Shown here piece by piece: positions 50,739 through 59,687 of a stretch of 64,000 bases of DNA. The position numbers and the translations under genes were made by a program. The notes under the pieces were generated by a model. The model saw only the letters and a program-made list of their open reading frames with translations, was not told the DNA's origin and did not search any database. The stretch lies in contig CP036526.1 of assembly GCA_007741555.1 (NCBI GenBank), forward strand, positions 2,728,001-2,792,000, in the 5' to 3' direction. The stretch's first letter is position 1. Every line of letters begins with the position of its first letter. The DNA is from Stieleria marina (lineage in GTDB: Bacteria; Planctomycetota; Planctomycetia; Pirellulales; Pirellulaceae).

Positions 50739-53153
50739 TCAATCGGCAGTCGTGACCTGTGTGTGTCGTTTTCGCAATTCCTGAAGGTCCATTTCGTGGT
50801 TCTTAGTCCAGCCTTGAAGCGTCGATGCTCTCCACCAGTAGCCATAGTACGGAGCGTGGGCTTGTTTCCAAAGCTCGGTGCGGTGTTTGAATTCGGCGGT
50901 TCCCGACATCGGCAGTCCATTGTCGAGTTGGTTCCAGGCGACGCGGACGAATTCATCGAGGTAACGATCGGAGCGGCGTCCTTCCACGCCGAGCATTCGG
51001 GAGTCAGACAAGAGGATGCCGGCAAAGGTACGAGGAGCAAAGAAGCCAGTTGGGACTTTCATCGCTCGCCGATAGTCAGGTTGGTACCGGCGCCATTCTG
51101 ACAGGAGGGCAGCGATGCGTGATTCTCGCCGCAATTCGACGGGTGAAATCATGTCGACCAGTTCCGCGACCGATTCGTCGTCGCCAAAGAGTTCTGGCTG
51201 ATTGCTAAGTAACGCAACGACGCTTAGTTCGGGTATTTCGGCACGAGCTTGGAGGTCGTCCAGGTCAGCTTCGTACTGGATGGCCGCTTCGCGCACGTGT
51301 TGAATTCGTTGGAGCACAAGTTCCACCGTCATGTACCGAAGCTCGGCGTGTTCTGCTGGCGACATTTCCCAGCCGGCTTTGTTCGGGTCGAAAATCATCG
51401 CGATGTCATCGTTCGTAATCGAACTGGAATAAAGGTCATCCATGTCGTCGCGAATTTTCTTTTGGAGGTCAGCCAAAGAATCGTAGTTTTGCTCCAGGTC
51501 AAACACGCCTGATTCTTGTCCCCATTGAAAGCCATACCCAGACGTGTGCCTGAAACTGTAGACCGTTGTTGACTTCGAATTACCTATTCCAGCCGTCGCA
51601 GCCATCGCTTTGGCTCGCCAATTGTTGTTCAGTGCAGGCGTGGTTGCGATCCGATGGCCCAGGACGCAGACCATCGGCAGGAGCACGGCGGCAATGCTGA
51701 TCGCGATCATTCGGACATGAAAGCCGGTGTCGACTTTTCCTTCCAGCCAGCGCCGGCAAATCCACCACGTGGCAAATAGCAGGACTGGTACTAACAGGAT
51801 CGCGGTCCACGCATAGTCTTGGTAAGCATCGAAAAACAACGACAGCGGAACTGCGCAGAGCATGCCAAACACGGGGGCACCGAATAAGCCAAGGACTGGA
51901 CGTGAAGCCCACATCGAAACGACTTGTCCGCAGGCAAATGCAATCGGCAGGAACACCCAGAGATATCGCGAGCCTCTCTCGTCATAGAGCAGAACGACAG
52001 CCAGCATCGTGAGCACCAGCATGGCAGCAAGCGGTGACAGTATCCGCGTCCACCAAACTTGATTGGGCGATATTCCACGATCCCCAAAAAACGCGCGGCG
52101 GTGGTTCAAGTTGTCGCCGTAAAATACGAGAGCGCCCAATCCAACCGCCGCGACTAGTAACGCAAGACCGGCCAAGGGAGTCAACGCGTTGATGGAATTT
52201 GTCGCTTCCTCCCAGCGGATCATCAGCAATGCGATCACTCCCATGGTTGTCAGTCCTGCCAATGGCCACCTTGCTTGGCGTAGCTGTTGCCAATGCAAGG
52301 CGCGGATCGGCGAGGGGCGTTCGCGACTGGCGATCATCGGCGGGCGGTAAGGTTCTTGGATGCTTTGGGAGATCGATGCGGGCAGCGACATCGCGCCGGC
52401 CGGACGAGTTAGCCGGCGTTTGCCCAGCCATCGCTGCGTCACCCACAGTGCAACGAGCAAACTGATTGCCAGTCCGGTCACGAAGATCCACATCGCGGTC
52501 GATGCCGGTTCGGAGTAACTCTCTAGTCGCCCCAGAATATCTCGTCGGAACTGATAGCTGAGCAGATACTCGCCTAGGTTCATCGCAAAGAGATAAATGA
52601 TCGTGATCGATGGAACGAGAGCGAGCAACGCCGTGATGGGGGATCGAAACGTGTAGGCGCACGCAAAGCTAACCGCCAGAAGCAGCCCGCTGAAAAACAG
52701 CAGTTTGCTGATCCCTAACACCATCGTCAGCTCAAGGTAGTCGCCTCGCAGTCGAACGACGCCCGACGCCACTAGCAATGCGATCGCCAATGATGCCGCC
52801 AGCCAAGTTGCAATCACAGCGACTGCGGAAACTGCAAATTTTGCGTCGACGATGTTCTGCCAGCGAACCGGCAAGGTGCGAAGCCACGCAAGTGTTCCGC
52901 TCTCTTCTTCGCCGCCGACCAATAGCGCAGGCGCTCCCAATGCCACCAAGTTGGGCATCAGCACCCAAATCATGATGTAGCCGTCCGCGCGAAGTGGGCT
53001 GCCAGCTACGAGGCTTCCGACAAAAACCAGCAGATTGAAAACGACGATGCCAGCACCGGCCATGATCACCAGCGGCATCACTGCTTTGGCGTCCTTCCAG
53101 CAAAGGCTGCGAAAAACTGAAATTGGATTGCTCATCAAACGGGCTCCTTTCAA
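50739..53153 (-). CDS. Large ABC-2 type permease of the YtrA-regulated cassette
   Basis: An 804-residue membrane protein. Two sets of helices lie in the first 480 residues ('VMPLVIMAGAGIVVFNLLVF', 'LLFFSGLLLAVSFACAYTF', 'ALLVAAVGLGALVFYG'). A soluble C-terminal domain of about 300 residues, with no recognised motif, follows. Its ATG overlaps the stop of the ATPase gene (ATGA), so the two are translationally coupled. The 'GGEEESGTLAWLRTLPVRW' segment is the typical amphipathic motif of ABC-2 permeases. Substrate unknown; relatives handle antibiotics, lantibiotics or envelope stress. Confidence 0.82.
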   Translation of the reverse strand: MKGARLMSNPISVFRSLCWKDAKAVMPLVIMAGAGIVVFNLLVFVGSLVAGSPLRADGYIMIWVLMPNLVALGAPALLVGGEEESGTLAWLRTLPVRWQNIVDAKFAVSAVAVIATWLAASLAIALLVASGVVRLRGDYLELTMVLGISKLLFFSGLLLAVSFACAYTFRSPITALLALVPSITIIYLFAMNLGEYLLSYQFRRDILGRLESYSEPASTAMWIFVTGLAISLLVALWVTQRWLGKRRLTRPAGAMSLPASISQSIQEPYRPPMIASRERPSPIRALHWQQLRQARWPLAGLTTMGVIALLMIRWEEATNSINALTPLAGLALLVAAVGLGALVFYGDNLNHRRAFFGDRGISPNQVWWTRILSPLAAMLVLTMLAVVLLYDERGSRYLWVFLPIAFACGQVVSMWASRPVLGLFGAPVFGMLCAVPLSLFFDAYQDYAWTAILLVPVLLFATWWICRRWLEGKVDTGFHVRMIAISIAAVLLPMVCVLGHRIATTPALNNNWRAKAMAATAGIGNSKSTTVYSFRHTSGYGFQWGQESGVFDLEQNYDSLADLQKKIRDDMDDLYSSSITNDDIAMIFDPNKAGWEMSPAEHAELRYMTVELVLQRIQHVREAAIQYEADLDDLQARAEIPELSVVALLSNQPELFGDDESVAELVDMISPVELRRESRIAALLSEWRRYQPDYRRAMKVPTGFFAPRTFAGILLSDSRMLGVEGRRSDRYLDEFVRVAWNQLDNGLPMSGTAEFKHRTELWKQAHAPYYGYWWRASTLQGWTKNHEMDLQELRKRHTQVTTAD

Positions 53154-54088
53154 AACAGTTGCGGTTCGGGACGACTGGTTTCTTCATGATCGACCGGGCG
53201 AGTCGCTCGGCGATCACAAACGGCGACGAAAATATCTTCCAACGTGGCCGATTCCGATTTCAAATCCTCCACGCCGCTTTCGCAGCTGTACGTTGTCTGC
53301 CAGTTGTCCGGCATGTCTTGAACGATCCAACGCATCTGCCGGCCGTTGCGAGACTCGGTCAACACATTGCCCGGCGGCAAAGCGATCGTCGCTGAAGCAT
53401 CGTCCATCGTGGCCGTCACGATTCGCGTTGACTGTTTTAATGCGTCCAGCGGCTGCACCAATTTCAATTGTCCTTGGTGCATGATCCCCACCCAATCGGC
53501 AACCCGTTCGACTTCGCTGATCTGGTGGCTGCTCAACAAAACGGTTCGGCCCAGCGCTGCGCGATCGACCATTGACTCCAAAAACTGCCGGCGAACCATG
53601 GGGTCCAATCCGCTAGTCGGTTCATCCAAAATCAACAGCTGCGGATCGTGCGCGGTTGCCAATGCCAGGGCGACTTTGGCACGTTGCCCCTTGCTCATGC
53701 TTTTGATGCGAGTGCCCGACGGAATATCGAAGGCGGCCAACAATTCCAGGTACCGATTGGAAAACGCTTCGTCGTAAAACGCTGACGTAAACCATCCAAT
53801 TTCGTCGGCAGTCATCCAGTCGTAGAGGGCGGGGGCGTCGGAGACGTAGCCAATTTCGCGGCGAATCTCCATCCCGCCTTTGACGCAGTCGTGTCGCAGT
53901 ACCGTAGCGGTTCCCGAATCAGGCGTTTGAAAGCCCGTCAGGATGCGGATCATGGTCGTTTTGCCCGCGCCATTTTCGCCGAGCAAAGCGAATACGATCC
54001 CAGGAGGAATCTCCAAATTGACATCGTCCAATGCCTGTGTGCGACCGAATCGCTTGGAGACATTATGAAGAGTGATCACGGATGACAT
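53150..54088 (-). CDS. ABC transporter ATPase of the GntR(YtrA)-linked cassette
   Basis: A 312-residue ATPase: Walker A 'GENGAGKTTMIRILTG', signature 'MSKGQRAKVALALATAHDP', Walker B 'LLILDEPTSGLDPMVRR', H-loop 'LLSSHQISEVERV'. A C-terminal extension of about 90 residues contains a regulatory-like domain. Gene order gntR-ATPase-permease on the minus strand, with 52 bases after gntR and a four-base overlap with the permease, makes an operon of the YtrABC/BcrA style. Confidence 0.93.
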   Translation of the reverse strand: MSSVITLHNVSKRFGRTQALDDVNLEIPPGIVFALLGENGAGKTTMIRILTGFQTPDSGTATVLRHDCVKGGMEIRREIGYVSDAPALYDWMTADEIGWFTSAFYDEAFSNRYLELLAAFDIPSGTRIKSMSKGQRAKVALALATAHDPQLLILDEPTSGLDPMVRRQFLESMVDRAALGRTVLLSSHQISEVERVADWVGIMHQGQLKLVQPLDALKQSTRIVTATMDDASATIALPPGNVLTESRNGRQMRWIVQDMPDNWQTTYSCESGVEDLKSESATLEDIFVAVCDRRATRPVDHEETSRPEPQLF

Positions 54089-54140
54089 GCGGTAGTTCCT
54101 GATCGGCTGGCGGAAAAGGATGTCTGGGGGAAGAACGCGG

Positions 54141-54569
54141 CTACGTGGACGTGCCGTTTTCGGAGGCGTTGGCCTGGTTGGACTGAATCAACTGAGACTG
54201 CCGGGACAATTCAGCCTCGAACAATTCGCGAAGCTCGTCGGGGGACATGCCACCTGCCAAAGCGTCGGCCAGTGCACGACTAACACCGTCGGCAACAATC
54301 GAATTGCGTGCCTTGGTGCAGCGTTTGATCGCGTCGCGTCGTACAACCATTCCGCGTCCACGAAGCGGTTCCAAAACCAAATCGGATTGCAGTTGTTGGT
54401 ACGCACGAGCGATCGTGTTGGGATTGATTGCCAGTTCGCCGGCAAGCTGGCGAACGCTGGCCACCATTTGGCCACCTACCAGCACTTCGTCGGCGACGGC
54501 CAATTTGATTTGCCGAACAATCTGTTCGTAAATCGGGACATCGCCGTTGGGGTCGATGGAAAAGAACAT
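54141..54569 (-). CDS. GntR-family (YtrA subfamily) transcriptional regulator
   Basis: About 142 residues from ATG 54569. The winged helix is typical of GntR: 'PIYEQIVRQIKLAVADEVLV', then 'SVRQLAGELAINPNTIARAY' with the recognition helix, and 'LEPLRGRGMVV'. The effector tail is short, as in YtrA-type regulators linked to ABC transporters. The frame is open to 54761, but the extra 64 residues cross the operator and are not protein-like. It likely represses its own operon through the palindrome at 54603-54624. Confidence 0.88.
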   Translation of the reverse strand: MFFSIDPNGDVPIYEQIVRQIKLAVADEVLVGGQMVASVRQLAGELAINPNTIARAYQQLQSDLVLEPLRGRGMVVRRDAIKRCTKARNSIVADGVSRALADALAGGMSPDELRELFEAELSRQSQLIQSNQANASENGTST

Positions 54570-54602
54570 CGGAAACCTCGATGGAAAATCGAATTCGGTC
54601 CT

Positions 54603-54624
54603 GTGTACTGGTGTGATAGTACAC
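54603..54624 (-). promoter_or_regulatory. Operator palindrome for the GntR(YtrA) regulator
   Basis: GTGTACT (54603-54609) and AGTACAC (54618-54624) form a perfect 7-bp inverted repeat with an 8-base spacer, located 34-55 bases upstream of the regulator ATG. This is the position and symmetry expected for autoregulation by a GntR dimer. Confidence 0.7.
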
Positions 54625-54743
54625 CGAGTTCTCTGGGCTGTCAAGCTTGTGATTGGGGCTTTTGTCCGCAGATTCGGAATGACCGGTAAGCGCTTCCAGC
54701 GGCGGCAAGTTTTGTTCAGGTGTGAACACGAAACTGAATCAGC

Positions 54744-56306
54744 GTGCCAATTGCCAAGCAATGGTTGGTTGGTACCTCTTTATCTGTGACTGGAATTCTT
54801 CAGCCTGTGGCTCATCTCAGCGAAAAATCGTCAGGCGAAGGAGCTTCTCAGAGCTTTGCCGCCGACTCACTTGCGATGGGCATGTTGGTCATGCTGGCGA
54901 TGACGATCATCCAGCGTGGCGTGGGGTTCTTTCGCGGCATTTGGATCTGCCGAATGCTGGACGACAGTGTCGTCGGCCAATGGGCGATGGCGTTGGGTTT
55001 CATCTTGCTGATCACCCCGGTGATGATGCTTGGGATTCCCGGATCACTGCCGCGTTACACCGAACACTTCCGACTGCGCGGCCACCTCAAAGCGTTCGTT
55101 CGCCGACTAGCGATGCTGACGGCGGGCTTTACGGCCCTCTTTTTTGTCGCCGTCGCATTTGTCCCGTCAAAGCTGGCGTGGTTCATATTTCTGGAACCAC
55201 AAGACACGCAGCTAGTGTATTGCGTAGCCGCGGCGGTCGGCGCTATATCGGCGTTCTACTTTGTCAACGAATTGTTGTCCGGTTTGCGACAGGTTCGAGT
55301 CGTTTCGTTGATGCAATTTGTGCAAAGTCTTTCGTTTACTGCGATCGCCTTAGCGGTGTTGTATGGCGGCTACGGATTGCACGCTGTAATTCTTAGTTTT
55401 GCGGTTGCGACATCCATTGCACTGATACCCGGACTGTGGGTGTTGTGTCGCGGATGGAGCGGGGTGCCCGTATCCGAAGAACCTTTCAAGGCACCTTCGA
55501 TGTGGCGCCGTCTGCTGCCGTTTGCCGCGGCACTGTGGGCAGTCAATTTGCTGGGAAACGTCTTTGACCTTTCGGATCGCTACATGATCTTGCATTTCAC
55601 TCCTGGCGGCGAAGTCATCGGGCAAGCTGCGGTGGGGCAGTACCACAGCGGTCGCATCGTTCCTGTGTTGCTAATCAGTTTGGGCATGTTGATCAGCGGT
55701 GTGCTGATGCCGTACCTGTCGGCTGATTGGGAAAATGGCAATCGACAAGCCGTGCGTGATCGGATGCGGCGTGTCCTATTGGCGATGTCCGCCGTGTTCA
55801 CATTGGGCGGCGCATTTTCATTGTTGATTGCTCCCTGGATGTTCGGCACGCTGTTGCAAGGGCGCTATAACGACGGGCTGACACTGATGCCGATGGCGTT
55901 TGTCTTTTGCACTTGGGCTGCGATGGTCATCGTCGCAAACGGTTACCTGTTGGTAATCGAAAAAGGAAAACTGGTCGCCTTGGCAACCGGAATCGGACTG
56001 ACGGCCAACATTGTGCTCAATGCACTCTTGCTTCCGGTTTGGGGATTGCACGGCGCGGTCGTATCGACGCTCTGTTCGCATGGCATTGTCATGCTGGGCG
56101 TCTGGGTCGCGATGTCGCGAACGGACTTTCGTTTTGACCGCACACTGCTGTACGTCAGCATGATGCCTGCGACGTTGCTGGCGGGACCTTGGGTGGCTGC
56201 GGCATCGGTTTTGATCTGCATGGCGGCTAGCGAACACGCCAGAGAATGGACACGTGAAGCCATTGATTTAGTTTTGGCAAAACGCCAGCAGCGATCGCTG
56301 GCTTAA
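54744..56306 (+). CDS. Wzx/MATE-like polysaccharide flippase
   Basis: About 520 residues with some twelve to fourteen predicted membrane helices, in the polysaccharide-biosynthesis (MVF/Wzx) superfamily. The N-terminal 'IIQRGVGFFRGIWICRML' resembles the start of lipid-linked oligosaccharide flippases, and a conserved 'LSDRYMILHFTPG' lies in the middle. It is predicted to flip an undecaprenyl-linked glycan. The start is uncertain: GTG 54744 is the longest, GTG 54807 an alternative. It is divergent from the GntR operon, so the operator region could affect both. DUF368 and UppP genes follow on the same strand. Confidence 0.8.
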   Translation: MPIAKQWLVGTSLSVTGILQPVAHLSEKSSGEGASQSFAADSLAMGMLVMLAMTIIQRGVGFFRGIWICRMLDDSVVGQWAMALGFILLITPVMMLGIPGSLPRYTEHFRLRGHLKAFVRRLAMLTAGFTALFFVAVAFVPSKLAWFIFLEPQDTQLVYCVAAAVGAISAFYFVNELLSGLRQVRVVSLMQFVQSLSFTAIALAVLYGGYGLHAVILSFAVATSIALIPGLWVLCRGWSGVPVSEEPFKAPSMWRRLLPFAAALWAVNLLGNVFDLSDRYMILHFTPGGEVIGQAAVGQYHSGRIVPVLLISLGMLISGVLMPYLSADWENGNRQAVRDRMRRVLLAMSAVFTLGGAFSLLIAPWMFGTLLQGRYNDGLTLMPMAFVFCTWAAMVIVANGYLLVIEKGKLVALATGIGLTANIVLNALLLPVWGLHGAVVSTLCSHGIVMLGVWVAMSRTDFRFDRTLLYVSMMPATLLAGPWVAAASVLICMAASEHAREWTREAIDLVLAKRQQRSLA

Positions 56307-56463
56307 GGGCTGATACAGGGGTGGCTAAATGTCGACTTGAACCGGCCGCGGCGATTTGATTGCTAAAACACGGGCGTTTTGCTCGGTCGCGAACCTTTCT
56401 GCCGCGTTTTCGTCCTTTCTGGCGAGCAGATATCTCTTGCCGGGCACTAGCCGGGCAACGATA

Positions 56464-56631
56464 ATGTTCACGTCGGGTCGCAATGACGCGTTGCGACGGA
56501 CTGTTTACGCACGTTTCAAGAACTCGCTCTGGTTGGCACCTGAGTTCATGAAGCGTCTAACCAAGAACGAAAGGAAGGTGATCAAAGTGGATTATTGCTG
56601 TACTGCCAACGGGGTCGTAACCCGTAGCTGA
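56464..56631 (+). CDS. Possible small basic protein ahead of a strong terminator
   Basis: A 55-residue frame from ATG 56464 with mixed basic/hydrophobic character ('ARFKNSLWLAPEFMKRLTKN', 'RKVIKVDYCC'). The reading extends upstream to 56356, but that part is unlikely. The segment ends 75 bases before a strong terminator on the same strand. The bases from about 56600 to 56700 contain several small hairpins (for example ACGGG/CCCGT near 56609-56625), so a non-coding RNA is an equally good explanation. No family recognised. Confidence 0.3.
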   Translation: MFTSGRNDALRRTVYARFKNSLWLAPEFMKRLTKNERKVIKVDYCCTANGVVTRS

Positions 56632-56706
56632 AAGTCGGCGGGCTGGAGCTTCGGCACTGGCGACCCCCACTCGCGATCATCTTGATAGATATCGTCGAGA
56701 CATTTG

Positions 56707-56750
56707 CCCGCTCGTTGAGTTCACCTTGTACTCAGCGAGTGGGTTTTTTT
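56707..56750 (+). terminator. Strong Rho-independent terminator
   Basis: A 14-bp stem (56707-56720 with 56730-56743, two G-U pairs), loop TCACCTTGT, then seven T (56744-56750). It ends whatever is transcribed between the flippase gene and the DUF368 gene. Confidence 0.92.
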
Positions 56751-56854
56751 ATGCCTGTACTTCCCAGAATCAATCGGGCAATTAGTTTGGCAGCTTCCGA
56801 GGAAGTGTACGAACCCTCGCTCAGTATCCGCTCCCTCTGCATCCGAAGCTCAGC

Positions 56855-57949
56855 GTGAACAACGAAACGAATTCTCATTCCGACGACGCCGATCATTCGC
56901 AACCATATGCGGCGGCAAAGCCCGTCGATGAAAGCGGCGCAGTTGACGCTGCGTCTGAGCCCGGCGGTATCCCCGTTGCGCCGAGCGGGCTAGTCACGCG
57001 ATCGCTTTTTGGCGGTTTTTTGATGGGATTGGCAAATTTGGTGCCTGGCATCAGTGGCGGCACCATGCTGCTGGCGGCAGGTGTTTATCCCCGGTTTATC
57101 GAAGCGGTCGCTGACGTGACGCGTTTCCGATTTCGGTTTCGTTCGCTGTTAGTGCTTGGCTGTGTTGTGGGGGCTGCTGGAATCGGAATTCTGCTGCTTG
57201 CTGGGACATTAAAAGACCTGGTCGTCGACCACCGCTGGATCATGTACAGCCTTTTCATCGGGCTGACACTCGGCGGGCTGCCTGTTGTTTGGAAGCTCGC
57301 ACGGCCGATGTCAAAACGTCTGGTCATCGCCGCTGTCGTCTCGTTTGCCGTGATGGTTGCGTTAGCGGTGTTGCAGGCCAAGGGCTACACCGGAAGCGGT
57401 GGGTCGAATTTTGTGATGCTATTCGTGGGCGGGCTCGCCGGAGCAAGTGCCATGATTCTGCCTGGAATATCGGGCGGTTACTTGTTGCTGTTGCTGGGCC
57501 AGTACGTGCCGATTTTGCGCGGCGTGGATGAATTCAAAGCAGGTTTGAAAGCACGCGACTTTGAAATGCTGATCGAACCCGCACTAACGGTGGTCTTGCC
57601 CGTCGGATTGGGGGTCGTGATCGGCGTGGCTTTGGTTGGTAACTTGCTGCAGTGGTTACTGCGTCATCATCGCAAGGCGACGTTGGGAGCTTTGATCGGA
57701 TTGCTGCTGGGGTCGACTGTTGGGCTATGGCCTTTTCAACAAGCGATTGCGCCAAAGGTTGGCGATGTGATCAAAGGCAGCGAACTGACAGAGAAGACGA
57801 TCGGCAACGTCGAAACCGATGATTGGCCGACGGTTTACTTTCGCCCAGATCTGTTGACGGTGGCTTCATCGATCGCACTGATTGGTTTGGGGTTTGGAAT
57901 CACAATGGGAATCGCGCGGATTGGCGGCCAAGATGACGACGCCGCTTAA
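56855..57949 (+). CDS. DUF368 membrane protein (candidate undecaprenyl-phosphate transporter, PopT-like)
   Basis: A 364-residue polytopic protein. Two repeated motifs characterise DUF368: 'ANLVPGISGGTMLLAAGVYP' and 'MILPGISGGYLLLLLGQYV'. About eight hydrophobic segments follow a disordered N-terminal 45 residues. DUF368 members were recently linked to return of undecaprenyl phosphate across the membrane (PopT). Here the next gene is uppP, which makes that phosphate, so the context agrees. Start GTG 56855. Confidence 0.85.
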   Translation: MNNETNSHSDDADHSQPYAAAKPVDESGAVDAASEPGGIPVAPSGLVTRSLFGGFLMGLANLVPGISGGTMLLAAGVYPRFIEAVADVTRFRFRFRSLLVLGCVVGAAGIGILLLAGTLKDLVVDHRWIMYSLFIGLTLGGLPVVWKLARPMSKRLVIAAVVSFAVMVALAVLQAKGYTGSGGSNFVMLFVGGLAGASAMILPGISGGYLLLLLGQYVPILRGVDEFKAGLKARDFEMLIEPALTVVLPVGLGVVIGVALVGNLLQWLLRHHRKATLGALIGLLLGSTVGLWPFQQAIAPKVGDVIKGSELTEKTIGNVETDDWPTVYFRPDLLTVASSIALIGLGFGITMGIARIGGQDDDAA

Positions 57950-58145
57950 TCCGAATATTCGGCCTGACGCGAACATCCCAATGTAAATCGGCAAACGTTG
58001 GTGATAACAACCGTCGTCCGCTTTACGCACCGTCACCAACAACCAAACTGAACACTTCGTCACTCGGTTCCGACTGACGTTCGCTCGAATTGTTGGGCCC
58101 AATTGCCTGCGGTTCACGTCCCTTCTCTCGTAAATTCAACTGCAC

Positions 58146-58961
58146 GTGATCAGCGTCGTTATCCTGGCAATCGTACAAGGAATCGCCGAGTTCCTTCCCA
58201 TCAGTTCTTCGGGGCACTTGGTTATTCTCGGTGCCGTCTTAGACAATATTCCGGCACTCAGTGGACAAACAGCGGCCGTCCAGAGTGACGAACCAACGCT
58301 GGAGATCATTCTTCACGCAGGTACCTTGGGTTCGATCCTGTTGATCTATTGGCGAAAGATTCTGGATCTGCTGACACGCGACCGACGTGTGATTTGGATG
58401 CTGGTCGTTGGTACGATTCCAGCGGCCATTGTCGGGCTAACGATCAAAAAGAAGTTTCCCGAGATCATGCACAATCCGTTGCTCGCCGGATCAATGTTGC
58501 TAGTCACCGGCACACTGCTGATCGTGTTGGGAAGATTGAAGCCTCGCGATGGCGAATACCAATCAATGTCGTTGGTGGGTGCGTTTTGCGTGGGGTGTTT
58601 TCAAGCAGTCGCAGTGCTGCCTGGAATCAGTCGGAGCGGTTCCACGATCCTGGGCGGTCGTTTGCTGGGCCTAAAAAATGAAGATTCTGTCACATTTTCT
58701 TTTCTTTTGGCCATTCCGGCGATCCTGGGAGCGACCGTGTTGGCTGTCAAAGATCTGGTTGACCAAGTTCAAGACGGAGTTCCGCAAAAACACTCGTTCA
58801 CCGAACTAGGCGTCGGTGCCTTTTTGGCGTTTATTGTGGGCATATTTGCTCTCAAATGGCTGATTGGATGGAGTCGACAAGACCGTCTGCACCTGTTCGC
58901 CTGGTGGTGCATCCCAGTGGGTATACTTACGATCACGTTGGTACTGAAAAACGTCCTTTAG
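58146..58961 (+). CDS. uppP: Undecaprenyl-diphosphatase UppP (BacA)
   Basis: A 271-residue membrane enzyme that dephosphorylates undecaprenyl diphosphate to recycle the lipid carrier for peptidoglycan and polysaccharide export. Both catalytic motifs are present: 'GIAEFLPISSSGHLVILG' (residues 11-28) and 'LPGISRSGSTILGGRLLG'. Length is normal (about 270). Start GTG 58146. It lies 196 bases after the DUF368 gene on the same strand. Confidence 0.95.
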   Translation: MISVVILAIVQGIAEFLPISSSGHLVILGAVLDNIPALSGQTAAVQSDEPTLEIILHAGTLGSILLIYWRKILDLLTRDRRVIWMLVVGTIPAAIVGLTIKKKFPEIMHNPLLAGSMLLVTGTLLIVLGRLKPRDGEYQSMSLVGAFCVGCFQAVAVLPGISRSGSTILGGRLLGLKNEDSVTFSFLLAIPAILGATVLAVKDLVDQVQDGVPQKHSFTELGVGAFLAFIVGIFALKWLIGWSRQDRLHLFAWWCIPVGILTITLVLKNVL

Positions 58962-59087
58962 CTTGCGACCCATGCTTTTGGGTGGTCAGTAGCCTCCAAT
59001 GGTTGTGGACGCACGTTTAGGCTTTGGTACAATCAGAGCAGTTGGATACTGAAACGTGAAAAATTAAAAGGCTAAGAAGGGCTCGCT

Positions 59088-59687
59088 ATGGCACCCGCAC
59101 AACTGACTGACCGTCAGCAAAACGTATACGACATGATTCGCGAACTGATTGTTGGACGTGGATACGGGCCAACCGTTCGCGAGATCGGCGAGCACTTTGG
59201 GATCAAGAGTCCTAACGGCGTGATGTGTCACTTGCGAGCATTGGAACGCAAAGGATTGATCCGCCGGAGTCCCAATAAATCTCGAGCGATCGAATTGACG
59301 CAGGTCGCTGACCGAAATGGCAACAGCCTGCCGCTCGCCGGCATGGTTGCAGCAGGCCCTACTTCGCTGGCGTTTGCGAAGAACAATCGCGTTGATTTTA
59401 GCGAGATGTTCTTTCAGGATGATCGCTTCATCCTGAGAGTCTCGGGTGATTCGATGATCGATGCGCACATCACCGATGGTGACTATGTGATCATCCAAAA
59501 GCAGGAGAAAGCTGATCCCGGCCAATTAGTCGTTGCGCAAACTCCAACTGGCGAAACACTTAAGTATTGGCATCCCGAAGGCGATCGTATCCGATTGCAG
59601 CCAGCCAACAAATTGATGGAACCGATCTACGTCAAAGACGCGAAGGTCATCGGCATCGCCGTTGGCGTTGTGCGATCGGGAATGTAG
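59088..59687 (+). CDS. lexA: LexA repressor
   Basis: A 199-residue SOS regulator. The N-terminal winged helix is 'TDRQQNVYDMIRELIVGRGY', 'PTVREIGEHFGIKSPNGVM'. The cleavage site is Ala89-Gly90 ('GMVAAGP'). The S24 peptidase dyad is Ser122 ('VSGDSMID') and Lys159 ('TGETLKYWH'). A GGCTAAGAAGGG precedes ATG 59088. I could not spot a LexA box upstream, and planctomycete boxes are not known to me. A TACAAT near 59028-59033 may be its -10. The 3' end overlaps the opposite histidine-kinase frame by 41 bases. Confidence 0.95.
   Translation: MAPAQLTDRQQNVYDMIRELIVGRGYGPTVREIGEHFGIKSPNGVMCHLRALERKGLIRRSPNKSRAIELTQVADRNGNSLPLAGMVAAGPTSLAFAKNNRVDFSEMFFQDDRFILRVSGDSMIDAHITDGDYVIIQKQEKADPGQLVVAQTPTGETLKYWHPEGDRIRLQPANKLMEPIYVKDAKVIGIAVGVVRSGM

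Noticed and set aside
58962-59087. LexA box upstream of lexA
   Set aside because: Neither the CTG-N10-CAG nor the GAAC-N4-GTTC type palindrome is present, and I do not know the planctomycete consensus.
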